Source of the DNA: Syntrophomonadaceae bacterium
Lineage (GTDB): Bacteria > Bacillota > Syntrophomonadia > Syntrophomonadales > Syntrophomonadaceae
DNA length: 64,000 nucleotides
Reading direction: 5' to 3'
Assembly: GCA_012522955.1 (NCBI GenBank)
Contig: JAAYJK010000050.1
Location: 62,001-126,000 of the forward strand
Both the position numbers and the translations under genes were made by a program. This document shows positions 19,130 to 27,337 of this stretch, piece by piece. Position 1 is the first letter of the stretch. The number at the start of each line of letters is the position of its first letter. The notes below the pieces were generated by a model, which was not told where the DNA came from, did not search any database, and saw nothing but the letters and a program-made list of their open reading frames with translations.

Positions 19130-19151
19130 TTAATGTAACAGATTGAAAGAC

Positions 19152-19997
19152 TTAGCCGGCAAATACCGGTCGTTTGTTCTCCATAATATTGTTGAATCTC
19201 TGTTCAATCCGGGGTAAGAATTCGGGGTTGGTCTGGATATAAAATAAATCTTTTTCCAAGGCCTCAAATACTATATCCATGGCCTGGTCCAATTCCATTC
19301 CGTTAGGTACTGCATACTGCATCATACCTTGTTTCTTCTTGTAGTCTTCGCTCTGGTAGTATTCAGCATTCTCATTAATGAGTTCAGCCGGACGGTTGCG
19401 TTCTGCCTGGTGTAAATTGGTTTTCACATAAGCAGGGCAGAAAACAAAAGCCTTAATTTTGCTCTGGTATTGTTGCAGCTGCAGTTCCAAGGCTTCGGTC
19501 AAAGCTACTACCGCATGTTTGCCGGTTAAATAAATAGGCGAATTATGTCCTGAAATCAACCCGGCCAGAGAGGAGGTATTGATGATGATTGCTTCCTTAT
19601 CCTGCTTGAGCATCTTCGGGATAAAGGATTTAATGCCATGGATAATACCAAAGACATTTACTCCATAGACCCATTCCCAGTCTTTCATGGACAACTCCCA
19701 AATGGTACCTGAAATTTCTACCCCGGCATTGTTGAAGAATAAAGCGACATCAGGATAAACGGAAAATGTTTTAGCCGCAAAGGCTTGCATTTCCTCATAT
19801 TTGGATACATCAACTTTGGCCGTAAAAAACTCAGCTTTCATTTCTTTGAGCTCTGCTTCAAGAGTGGCTAGACCTGCGGCATCGATATCCGCCAGGGCCA
19901 ATTTTGCACCCAAGGCATGACATCTCTTGGCCATCTCCCGGCCAAATCCACTGGCGGCTCCGGTTATGGCCACCGCTCTCCCTTTCAATTCGATCAT
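19152..19997 (-). CDS. Short-chain dehydrogenase/reductase (SDR family)
   Basis: NAD(P)-dependent oxidoreductase; substrate unknown. 281 residues with the classical SDR features: the cofactor loop TGAASGFG (about 11-18), an acidic residue after the second strand (LADID, favouring NAD), NNAG (about 89-92), catalytic serine in NTSSLAG and YxxxK as YLTGK. RBS AAAGGAGG upstream of the ATG. It is 24 bases downstream of the acyl-CoA dehydrogenase gene on the same strand, so both are probably transcribed from the sigma-54 promoter at 21359-21374. A 3-hydroxyacyl-type or other alcohol substrate is possible but not shown. Confidence 0.88.
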   Translation of the reverse strand: MIELKGRAVAITGAASGFGREMAKRCHALGAKLALADIDAAGLATLEAELKEMKAEFFTAKVDVSKYEEMQAFAAKTFSVYPDVALFFNNAGVEISGTIWELSMKDWEWVYGVNVFGIIHGIKSFIPKMLKQDKEAIIINTSSLAGLISGHNSPIYLTGKHAVVALTEALELQLQQYQSKIKAFVFCPAYVKTNLHQAERNRPAELINENAEYYQSEDYKKKQGMMQYAVPNGMELDQAMDIVFEALEKDLFYIQTNPEFLPRIEQRFNNIMENKRPVFAG

Positions 19998-20021
19998 TTG
20001 TTTGGCCTCCTTTATATTCCT

Positions 20022-21203
20022 TTAGCTCTGCACCTGTCGTACCAAGAATTCCATATTGTTGTCTTTGAACATATTGATTTGATCAAACAGTGCTTCAATA
20101 GCTCCGCCAGCAATACCCAGTAACCTGGCATCACGCAGAAAGCGTTCTACACCGGTTTCTCTGACTACGCCTAGTCCTCCGAAAAGTTGGACTGCTTCAT
20201 TAGCGCAAAGCATTGCTGTTTCGTATCCTTTGGTTTTACACATACGGGCCAGGGCCAGAGGATAGGTGCCGGTATCTCTAATGGCTGCTGTACTGAAAGA
20301 AAGTGCACGCAGACATTCAATCTCAGTAGCCATGCGGGCAAATTTATGCCGGATAACCTGATAGGCTTCGTACATGGATTTACCCTGTTGCATTCTCTCC
20401 TTGGTGTAGGCTAATGCTCTGTCATAACAGGTTTCGGCTATGCCCAAACCTACAGCACCGCAAGACATGTATTCATCACAGGCACTGAGCGCGAAAGCAC
20501 CCACACTGTCATGCAATGGGCCCATCAGGTTTTCCTTGGGCACCCGGCAGTTTTTAAAATAAACCGGACCGGTATTGGAACCATGCCACCCCAATTTATT
20601 TTCAAATTTTCCCAGTTCCAAGCCCGGGGTTCCTTTTTCAACCAAGAACATGCTGAACCCCTTACGAGTTACGTGATCATAATGATCAGCGGTTCTGGCT
20701 GTTACTATATAGGTATCTGCTACTCCGATATTGGTAATAAATATTTTACTGCCATTTATTACCCATTCATCACCATCCAGAACTGCTCGAGTCTGGAATT
20801 CACCCATATTAAAGCAGCCAGCAGCCTCGGTAGAAGCCAGGGCCAGAATCTGTTCTCCTTTAACGGCCGGAGTAAGATATTTGTGCTTCTGCTCGGTACT
20901 GCCTAGGAGGTTTAGGGCTCCGCCGGCCAGGGAACTATGGGCACCAATAGCAATGTTTAAGGTGGGGTATCCCTTGGATAGTTCTTCGGTTATGAGCAGT
21001 TTGGTAATCCAATCTCCTCCCAGTCCACCAAACTCCTCTGGATAAACCACTCCGATTAAACCCAGTTCTCCAGCTCTCCTGAAAAGATGGAGAGGATATT
21101 CTTCCTTCATGTCCATTTCCAGGCTTACCGGCAGGACTTCTTGTTCTACGAATTCTCTTGCTACATTACGCATTAATTCACGTTCTTCAGTCATAAACCA
21201 CAT
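20022..21203 (-). CDS. Acyl-CoA dehydrogenase
   Basis: FAD enzyme that introduces a 2,3-double bond in acyl-CoA and passes electrons to ETF. 393 residues with the three-domain fold: helical N-domain, beta-domain with ALASTEAAG (about 121-129), helical C-domain with QLFGGLGVVRETGVERFLRD. The MCAD-type catalytic glutamate in the C-terminal YEGT motif is replaced here by glycine (IAGGAIE, about 364-370). E244 in ACDEYMS aligns by eye with the base of LCAD/isovaleryl-CoA-type enzymes, so the protein is probably active. RBS AAAGGAGGT. It diverges from etfB-etfA-fixCX, its likely electron acceptor. Confidence 0.92.
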   Translation of the reverse strand: MWFMTEERELMRNVAREFVEQEVLPVSLEMDMKEEYPLHLFRRAGELGLIGVVYPEEFGGLGGDWITKLLITEELSKGYPTLNIAIGAHSSLAGGALNLLGSTEQKHKYLTPAVKGEQILALASTEAAGCFNMGEFQTRAVLDGDEWVINGSKIFITNIGVADTYIVTARTADHYDHVTRKGFSMFLVEKGTPGLELGKFENKLGWHGSNTGPVYFKNCRVPKENLMGPLHDSVGAFALSACDEYMSCGAVGLGIAETCYDRALAYTKERMQQGKSMYEAYQVIRHKFARMATEIECLRALSFSTAAIRDTGTYPLALARMCKTKGYETAMLCANEAVQLFGGLGVVRETGVERFLRDARLLGIAGGAIEALFDQINMFKDNNMEFLVRQVQS

Positions 21204-21358
21204 CTTGTATTACCTCCTTTTACTTCGACTAGTCTTAACCATTGCCTTAAGAAATATCTGGATCATCCCTCCCATCGGCCCAAATTCACAGGAGAAAATG
21301 CGGCTCTCCAATAGAACGAGACCACATCCGGTATCTAAATACTCCTCAACTAGATAAT

Positions 21359-21374
21359 TGCAATAATTATGCCA
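21359..21374 (-). promoter_or_regulatory. Sigma-54 (-24/-12) promoter for the acyl-CoA dehydrogenase/SDR pair
   Basis: Read on the minus strand: TGGCAT-AATTA-TTGCA, with the invariant GG and GC ten bases apart. Consensus is TGGCAC-N5-TTGCA. Transcription would start near 21348, giving a leader of about 145 bases. Confidence 0.72.
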
Positions 21375-21574
21375 GCAGGTAGCAGAGCTTAATACCAGTA
21401 AAGGCCCATAGGGCCAAGGGCATTAATTCCGCTGTTAAACCTCAATAACTATAAATGAAGGGCCTTTCTAAAAGATGATTTTGACTGGGTATTAATAACA
21501 CGGTGGGTAATAAGTAAACAGTTGACATATGGGTCAGTATTGGCTAAAAGCAGTGATTACTTAAGTATATACGG
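21375..21574. promoter_or_regulatory. Shared region between divergent sigma-54 promoters, likely activator-binding sites
   Basis: About 200 bases without a gene. It contains the dyad GGCCCATAGGGCC (21403-21415), GAAGGGCCTTTC (21458-21469) and three boxes starting TGGGT (near 21486, 21503 and 21530). Sigma-54 activators bind upstream sites, so some of these may be operators for the activator encoded at 25270-27174. This is inference from position; none has a known consensus. Confidence 0.35.
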
Positions 21575-21590
21575 TGGCATAGTTCTTGCA
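21575..21590 (+). promoter_or_regulatory. Sigma-54 (-24/-12) promoter for etfB-etfA-fixC-fixX
   Basis: TGGCAT-AGTTC-TTGCA with the invariant GG (21576-21577) and GC (21588-21589) ten bases apart. Transcription would start near 21601, about 53 bases before etfB. It faces away from the matching promoter at 21359-21374. Confidence 0.78.
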
Positions 21591-21653
21591 AAACAGATAG
21601 GAGTTAAATAAATATTTTACCCTGTTCATTATTGAACAGATAGGAGGTTAATT

Positions 21654-22430
21654 ATGTCCAGGATAATAGCATGCTACAAATGGGTAGCAGACGAAGCGGA
21701 TCTAAAGATCAATCCGGATATGTCGGTTGATCTTTCCAAAGCCAAAGGGAAAATCAGCGATTATGACAAAAATGCCATCGAAGCTGCGGTTCAGATGGCC
21801 AAAATCACCGGGGATGAGGCAGTTACTCTGACTTATGGCAGTAAAAAAGCCAAATTGTCCTTAAAAGATGCCTTATCCCGTGGACCCTCAGAAGGATTTT
21901 GGGTCAACAGCGAAAAGGCTGAACAAGCTGATGGGGCCGCAAGTTCTAAAGCGCTGGCAGCGGCCATAGACAAGATAGGAGATTATAAGCTGATCATATG
22001 TGCGGAAGGTGCTAGTGATACTTTTGCCCGTCAAGTGGGGCCCAGTGTTGCCGCCAGACTTGGTATTCCCTGTGTATCATCGGCCATCAAACTGGAGCTC
22101 TGCGAAAATGAACTTAAGATAAGCAGAAAACTGGAGGACGGTATTGAAATAGTGGCGGCCCAACTACCGGCAGTAGTATGTATTCTTCCCGAAATCAACC
22201 GGCCGCCCATTCCCGGACTGAAATCCGTTTTGGACGCCGGCAAAAAAACCACCCGCGAATATAAGATAGAAGAGTTAGGCCTGCTTGAAAGTGATTTATC
22301 GGCCAGAACCGAAACTATTGATTTCAAAGCATATGTAATGAATAGAAAGAACATAGTGCTGGATGGTGAAACTGCCGCTGACAAAGTCAAAGCCTTAGTG
22401 GGCAGTTTAAAGAAAGAAGGGATAATTTGA
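21654..22430 (+). CDS. etfB: Electron transfer flavoprotein beta subunit (FixA-like)
   Basis: Beta subunit of an ETF that carries electrons between acyl-CoA dehydrogenase and a membrane or bifurcating partner. 258 residues. It starts MSRIIACYKWVADEADLKIN and contains DYDKNAIEAAVQM and the AARLGIPCVSSAIKLEL segment typical of the nucleotide-binding fold. RBS AGGAGGT six bases before ATG. First gene behind the sigma-54 promoter; etfA overlaps its stop by four bases. Confidence 0.94.
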   Translation: MSRIIACYKWVADEADLKINPDMSVDLSKAKGKISDYDKNAIEAAVQMAKITGDEAVTLTYGSKKAKLSLKDALSRGPSEGFWVNSEKAEQADGAASSKALAAAIDKIGDYKLIICAEGASDTFARQVGPSVAARLGIPCVSSAIKLELCENELKISRKLEDGIEIVAAQLPAVVCILPEINRPPIPGLKSVLDAGKKTTREYKIEELGLLESDLSARTETIDFKAYVMNRKNIVLDGETAADKVKALVGSLKKEGII

Positions 22431-23347
22431 TGCCAGGTATATACGTATATTCAGATAAGATGAAACAAGCTGCTGCTCTCATAGGACTAGCAGCTCAATC
22501 CGGGAAAGAGGTTTGCTGCATAACCATGGACTCTAATCAGGCCCAGGAACTAAAACAGTATGGACCTGACCGAATAATTATATTAAATGGCAACAGCCCC
22601 TTGCCGGAGAATTATGCGGAGAGTATCGCCCAGTTAATTAAAAAAGAACAGGGAGAACTGTTTTTGGTTGCTTCCACGGTTAGAGGAAGGGAACTGGCCG
22701 CAAAAACAGCAGGATATCTTGACTGTGGCATGGTTAGTGATGCAGAATCACTGGTATTTGAAGATAAGAGGATTATAAGCAGCCGCTTGATGTACGGCGG
22801 TTCGGTAGTGCAAAAAGCAGTCATTAGCCAGCTGGCTGTAGTTACCGTACCGGCAGGTAATCTGGAAGCTGTGCAAAAGGAGAACGCCCAAGTTAGCATA
22901 GTATCCCTGGAGGTGCAGGCAGACCCAAGGGTAAGGCTTATCGAAACCTTAGCTGTTAAAAAGGATAAGATTGACCTGGCGGCGGCGGAAAAAGTGGTAT
23001 GTGTAGGCATGGGTCTGGATAAACAGGAAGATATTAAAATGGCTGAGGAACTGGCTCAGGTTCTGGGGGCGGAAATCGCTTGCACCCGGGGTATAGCTGA
23101 AGAACGGCAGTGGTTGCCGGTTGAATCCTATATTGGAATATCCGGAGCTAAAATCAAACCCTCCCTTTATATTTCCATGGGGGTATCAGGACAGGTTCAG
23201 CATGTGGTAGGGATCAGGGATTCCAAAATAATAGCTGCAGTGGATAGCAATGAAAAGGCTCCCATTTTTAGAGCGGCGGATTATTCCATAATAGGTGATA
23301 TGTATGAAATAATCCCTCTTCTGATCGAGGAACTGAAAAACGCTTAA
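22427..23347 (+). CDS. etfA: Electron transfer flavoprotein alpha subunit (FixB-like)
   Basis: Alpha subunit of ETF. 306 residues. The C-terminal FAD-binding domain is complete, with SMGVSGQVQHVVGIRDS, AVDSNEKAPIFRAADY and IIGDMYEIIP. The start overlaps the etfB stop (ATGA is not present; TTGATG spans the junction), consistent with coupled translation. The fixC and fixX genes that follow show that this pair is of the FixABCX type. Confidence 0.94.
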   Translation: MMPGIYVYSDKMKQAAALIGLAAQSGKEVCCITMDSNQAQELKQYGPDRIIILNGNSPLPENYAESIAQLIKKEQGELFLVASTVRGRELAAKTAGYLDCGMVSDAESLVFEDKRIISSRLMYGGSVVQKAVISQLAVVTVPAGNLEAVQKENAQVSIVSLEVQADPRVRLIETLAVKKDKIDLAAAEKVVCVGMGLDKQEDIKMAEELAQVLGAEIACTRGIAEERQWLPVESYIGISGAKIKPSLYISMGVSGQVQHVVGIRDSKIIAAVDSNEKAPIFRAADYSIIGDMYEIIPLLIEELKNA

Positions 23348-23379
23348 CTTGATCCTAGAACTTAAAAGGTGGTGCTAAG

Positions 23380-24672
23380 GTGGGAGAAGAGAGTCAATTT
23401 GATGCCATTGTGGTGGGAGCAGGACCGGCCGGTCTGGCCTGTGCCTACCTCTTGGCTAAAGCAGGAAAAGCCGTATTGGTAATTGAACGAGGCGATGCTC
23501 CTGGAGCCAAGAACGTTACCGGAGGCAGGATATATGCATATGCCTTAAATCTATTGGATAAAGACCTTTTGGATGATGCCGCTTGGGAAAGAAAGGTAAG
23601 CCATGAAGAGATAATGATTATAGACGGTAACAGGTCTATTACCATGGATTATCATGATCCCTCCTTGACTGAAGGAGATGAATCCCTTCAGTCATACACG
23701 ATTCTCAGGGCGGTGTTTGATCAATGGCTGGCCGATAAGGCCGAAGAAATGGGAGCCATGGTAGTCTGCGGAATACGAGTGGATGATTTGATTCAAAGAG
23801 AAGGCAGAGTAGTAGGGGTAATAGCCGGGGAAGATGAAATGTATGCTGAGATAGTGATCGCTGCGGATGGAGTAAATTCCTTAATGGCTCAGAAGGCAGG
23901 GTTGATCTCAGACATCAAAAAAGAAACGGTTGGGGTAGGAGTAAAAGAAGTGATTGAGCTACCAGCCAAAACTATTGAAGAACGCTTTAAGCTAAATCAA
24001 AACCAAGGTTCGGCCCGAATGATACTTGGCTGTACCCAAGGAATACATGGCGGGGGATTCCTGTATACCAACCAGGAAAGCATCTCCCTGGGCTGTGTTT
24101 TTATGCCCCAGGAGATTGTGCAGCATGGCAAACAGGTTCATGATATCTTTCAAGAGCTGAAAATGCACCCAGCTGTTTATCCGCTGATTCAAGATGGAGA
24201 AACTGTTGAATATTCGGCTCATTTAGTCAGCGAAGCCGGCTATCGGGGAATGCCAGCAAAACTATATAAAGAAGGATTGCTTTTAGTTGGTGATAGTGCC
24301 GGCTTGGTCATTAACACCGGTTATTCCATAAGAGGGATGGACTTGGCTCTCTTAAGTGGTATAGCTGCAGCCCGGGCCATACTGGGAGAAAGCGACCTTA
24401 GTCAAATCGGTCCTGCCTACCTGGCGGAACTGGAAAAAATCTGCTTGCTGCCGACTATGAGGCTAAGTGTTGGATATAATCAGTTACTTGACATACCCAG
24501 AATATATTCCAATTACCCTCAGCTGGCTATAGGAGTCATGCAAAGACTTTATAAGGTAGACGGACAAATTCCCCAGAACCTTAAAAAACAGGTCATGGAA
24601 GCCATAAATGAAAGCGGTCTTACGGTCTGGCAAATGCTAAAAGACGGTTTAAAGGGGGTTAGGTCAATATGA
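23380..24672 (+). CDS. fixC: FAD-dependent oxidoreductase, FixC / ETF-quinone oxidoreductase-like
   Basis: 430 residues. An N-terminal Rossmann FAD site VVGAGPAGLACAYLL (about 10-24) leads to ERGDAPGAKNVTGGRIY, the signature of the FixC/ETF-QO family, and a second FAD segment GLLLVGDSAGLV (about 303-314). Like FixC it lacks the fused ferredoxin domain of ETF-QO; that part is supplied by the next gene. Start GTG at 23380 after AAAAGGTGGT. The expected role is electron transfer from ETF to quinone and, in bifurcating FixABCX, to ferredoxin; which applies here is not visible. Confidence 0.92.
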   Translation: MGEESQFDAIVVGAGPAGLACAYLLAKAGKAVLVIERGDAPGAKNVTGGRIYAYALNLLDKDLLDDAAWERKVSHEEIMIIDGNRSITMDYHDPSLTEGDESLQSYTILRAVFDQWLADKAEEMGAMVVCGIRVDDLIQREGRVVGVIAGEDEMYAEIVIAADGVNSLMAQKAGLISDIKKETVGVGVKEVIELPAKTIEERFKLNQNQGSARMILGCTQGIHGGGFLYTNQESISLGCVFMPQEIVQHGKQVHDIFQELKMHPAVYPLIQDGETVEYSAHLVSEAGYRGMPAKLYKEGLLLVGDSAGLVINTGYSIRGMDLALLSGIAAARAILGESDLSQIGPAYLAELEKICLLPTMRLSVGYNQLLDIPRIYSNYPQLAIGVMQRLYKVDGQIPQNLKKQVMEAINESGLTVWQMLKDGLKGVRSI

Positions 24673-24962
24673 GCATAAGGATTATGGAAGCAGCTGAGCT
24701 TTTGAGTCTGAATAAATTCAATATCGATGAGGAACAGGCTCATATTGTGTTGGATAAAGAGATATGCTCCCGATGCCAGGATAAACCTTGTCTCTTAGTA
24801 TGCCCGGCGGTATTATATCGACTGGATAAGAACGGGGATATTAGCTTTGATTATGCTGGTTGCCTGGAATGTGGAACCTGCCGGGTCATGTGCATTAACC
24901 GGGGTATTATAAAATGGGAATATCCACGAGGAACATTTGGTATTAATTACCGTTACGGTTAA
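24669..24962 (+). CDS. fixX: Ferredoxin-like protein FixX
   Basis: Iron-sulfur partner of FixC. 97 residues. Eight cysteines are present in two groups: C33, C36, C41, C45 (CSRCQDKPCLLVCPA) and C65, C68, C71, C75 (CLECGTCRVMC). That is enough for two [4Fe-4S] clusters, as reported for FixX of Azotobacter. It overlaps fixC by four bases (ATGA). Confidence 0.94.
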   Translation: MSIRIMEAAELLSLNKFNIDEEQAHIVLDKEICSRCQDKPCLLVCPAVLYRLDKNGDISFDYAGCLECGTCRVMCINRGIIKWEYPRGTFGINYRYG

Positions 24963-25131
24963 ACAAATAAGGCGCTTACCTTGCTTTATAGAGTATATGG
25001 TCGAAACCATCCGATACAAACCTCGGAGCTTTTTTAGGGGGTAGCATTTCCTTACCTATACTCCACTAATAACTACTAATAAATGTAGCCCTATGACGAG
25101 AGGAAAATGTCGAAATATAAAACATAGCAAA

Positions 25132-25160
25132 TTGTTTTAAACAGTTATTAAGTATACAAT
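25132..25160 (+). promoter_or_regulatory. Possible sigma-A promoter for the sigma-54 activator gene
   Basis: TTGTTT, 17-base spacer and TACAAT. It would give a leader of about 100 bases. The rest of the 307-base gap between fixX and the activator gene (24963-25269) shows no open frame or strong hairpin; I see no clear terminator for fixX. Confidence 0.42.
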
Positions 25161-25269
25161 AGTATTAAGATTATACAGGTTCAGTTTATTTCTGCATACT
25201 ATGTTCGGGGATTCAGAAACAGTCTAAGATGCAATGGTGGTTATGGACGAATAGAATGTGGGGTAAATT

Positions 25270-27174
25270 ATGATGAATGAACAAGCATCCTTACTCGTAC
25301 AGAACATGGAACAAGCTTGGCGATTATTTGTGAAAGAAGGGGTTATTGCCGACAATGTAGTTAAACCGGGTATTGAAAGATCCTGGCGACGCTGCTATAA
25401 GCAAAAAAAGCCCGGGGTAACCATTTCGGACCGGGAATTGAGACAGAGGCAAATAAAAAACCGGATTTTAATAGATATCTCCAAGCCGGTGATTAAAGAC
25501 CTGATGAATATCCATAACCTCCATATGCATAGCTTTTCCATCATGCTTATGGATAGTGATGGAGTGGTTAACTACCGTATTAATTATGGTAATGAAATAG
25601 TCACCCTTGGACATCACTGCAATGAGACTCACTGCGGTACCAGTGGCCCGGCCTTGGCCCTGGCCGAAGGTGTAGGAACCGAAGTAACCGGTTATGAGCA
25701 CATCCGCCCCAAGGCTCATCACTGGCATACCATTGGAGTACCCATTCATGACCAAAGCAACCGGGTGGTGGGGGTTCTGGCCTTGCTCAATACTACGGGT
25801 CATTGTAGACCCTTTACTATGCAAACAATTTCATTGGCTGCCTATTTAATTGAAGCTCGTTTGCTGCAGCAGGAATTATTGATGAATGTATCATCAAGCA
25901 TAATGGATGGTATGCCCCAGGCTGCCATGCTGGTTAATGAAGAAGGAACGGTTGTCAGTGCTAATAAAACATGTTTCCATCTCTTCCAGACTACCCCTGA
26001 AAACCTGATTGGGAACACCTTGACCAATAGCCTGGTCAGCGAACCGCCCTATTTTTTTTCAACTTACTTGCAGCAGGAAAGTCCATTTTATCTTCCCATT
26101 AAGAACCTGGCCGGCAGAAATAATTTCAAGCAGATGTGCCGTATAGATAGGAGCACCATTGAACTGGAACATAATAACCTTTTATTCATGTTTACTTTTA
26201 AAACCATGAACCAACAGATGGCCAACCGATTGCTGGAGAAACCAGATGCTTTTGCTGGTCTTATTGGCCACAACCAGGATTTCCTGCGAGTGGTTGACTA
26301 TGCCAGAAAAGCGGCACGTTTGGCTTCCAATGTCCTTATTGAAGGAGAGAGCGGTACCGGAAAAGAACTGATGGCCCACGCCATTCACCAACAGAGTGGG
26401 CGTAAAGGCCGTTTTATAGCTATAAACTGTGGTGCCATTCCCAGCGAATTATTGAACAGTGAATTGTTCGGTTATGAAGATGGTGCCTTCACCGGGGCCA
26501 GGAAGGGCGGAAATCCAGGGAAAATTGAACTGGCTCATGGAGGCAGCCTGTTCTTGGATGAGATTGGAGAAATGCCTCTGGCTATGCAGGTTTCCTTGTT
26601 ACGAGTACTGGAAGATAAAACCGTCACTCGTATCGGTGGAAAAGATTCCAGGAAATACGATGTGCGCATAATTGCCGCTACCAACCGTGATTTATGGCAA
26701 GAAGTAAAAAGAGGCAATTTTCGTGAAGACTTGTTCTACCGCCTAAATGTTGTGAATATTAAGTTGCAGCCACTCAGGGATCGTAAGGATGATATTCCCC
26801 TTTTGGCCGAACATCTGTTGCGAAAGTGCTGTTCCCAAAACCAGCTGGAAAATGTGGAGTTTGACCATGATGTAATTGATATTTTAGGTGATTATGATTG
26901 GCCCGGGAACATTAGACAATTGCAGAATGTTATAGAAAGCAGCCTGGTACTAGCCACTGAAGGTCTAATAACTACCGACATGTTGCCCTATTATATTATT
27001 GAGCGCAATACCACAGTTGAAAAATTTAGATCAGCCAAATTATATGAGATAGAGCAGGCAGTTATTAAGGAGATCTTAAGCAGGAATAATGGGAATATAA
27101 GCCAATCAGCCCGAGAACTTGGTATTACCAGGAAGACCCTTTACAATAAGATAAAGCAGATAGAAGGGATATAG
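25270..27174 (+). CDS. Sigma-54-dependent transcriptional activator (AcoR-like: GAF-PAS-AAA-Fis)
   Basis: 634 residues. An N-terminal GAF-type sensor region (about 60-200, with HCNETHCGTSGPALAL and GVPIHDQSNRVVGVLAL), a PAS domain (about 215-310), a sigma-54 AAA+ domain (about 335-560) with Walker A GESGTGKE (about 359), the sigma-54-contacting GAFTGA (about 405) and FLDEIGEM, and a Fis-type HTH at the C-terminus (GNISQSARELGITRKTLYNK). All parts needed for an active activator are present. The ligand is unknown; no receiver domain, so control is by ligand rather than phosphorylation. Two sigma-54 promoters lie 4-6 kb upstream and are its likely targets. Confidence 0.93.
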   Translation: MMNEQASLLVQNMEQAWRLFVKEGVIADNVVKPGIERSWRRCYKQKKPGVTISDRELRQRQIKNRILIDISKPVIKDLMNIHNLHMHSFSIMLMDSDGVVNYRINYGNEIVTLGHHCNETHCGTSGPALALAEGVGTEVTGYEHIRPKAHHWHTIGVPIHDQSNRVVGVLALLNTTGHCRPFTMQTISLAAYLIEARLLQQELLMNVSSSIMDGMPQAAMLVNEEGTVVSANKTCFHLFQTTPENLIGNTLTNSLVSEPPYFFSTYLQQESPFYLPIKNLAGRNNFKQMCRIDRSTIELEHNNLLFMFTFKTMNQQMANRLLEKPDAFAGLIGHNQDFLRVVDYARKAARLASNVLIEGESGTGKELMAHAIHQQSGRKGRFIAINCGAIPSELLNSELFGYEDGAFTGARKGGNPGKIELAHGGSLFLDEIGEMPLAMQVSLLRVLEDKTVTRIGGKDSRKYDVRIIAATNRDLWQEVKRGNFREDLFYRLNVVNIKLQPLRDRKDDIPLLAEHLLRKCCSQNQLENVEFDHDVIDILGDYDWPGNIRQLQNVIESSLVLATEGLITTDMLPYYIIERNTTVEKFRSAKLYEIEQAVIKEILSRNNGNISQSARELGITRKTLYNKIKQIEGI

Positions 27175-27274
27175 ATTATATCATTATATCTGAGCAATAA
27201 TGGAACATTAATGGGGTCGATTTGCTATAGTCTACCCCGAACAGGACAAAAGGAAAAAACGATGATAGAACATA

Positions 27275-27315
27275 TGTAGGGGCGGTCTTTGACCGCCCCC
27301 AATTACATATTTATC
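27275..27315 (+). repeat. Core-only copy E of the palindromic repeat
   Basis: Core GGGGCGGTCTTTGACCGCC preceded by TGTA and followed by CCCAATTACATATTTATC. The 3' flank AATTACATATTTATC is shared with copy F (45368-45409) and differs from the flank of copies A-D, so E and F look like a second subfamily. Confidence 0.75.
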
Positions 27316-27337
27316 AATAACACGCACCCCTAAACCC

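Noticed and set aside
20022-21203. Acyl-CoA dehydrogenase as an inactive enzyme lacking its catalytic base
   Set aside because: The YEGT glutamate is missing, but LCAD/isovaleryl-CoA-type enzymes use another position and E244 fits it.
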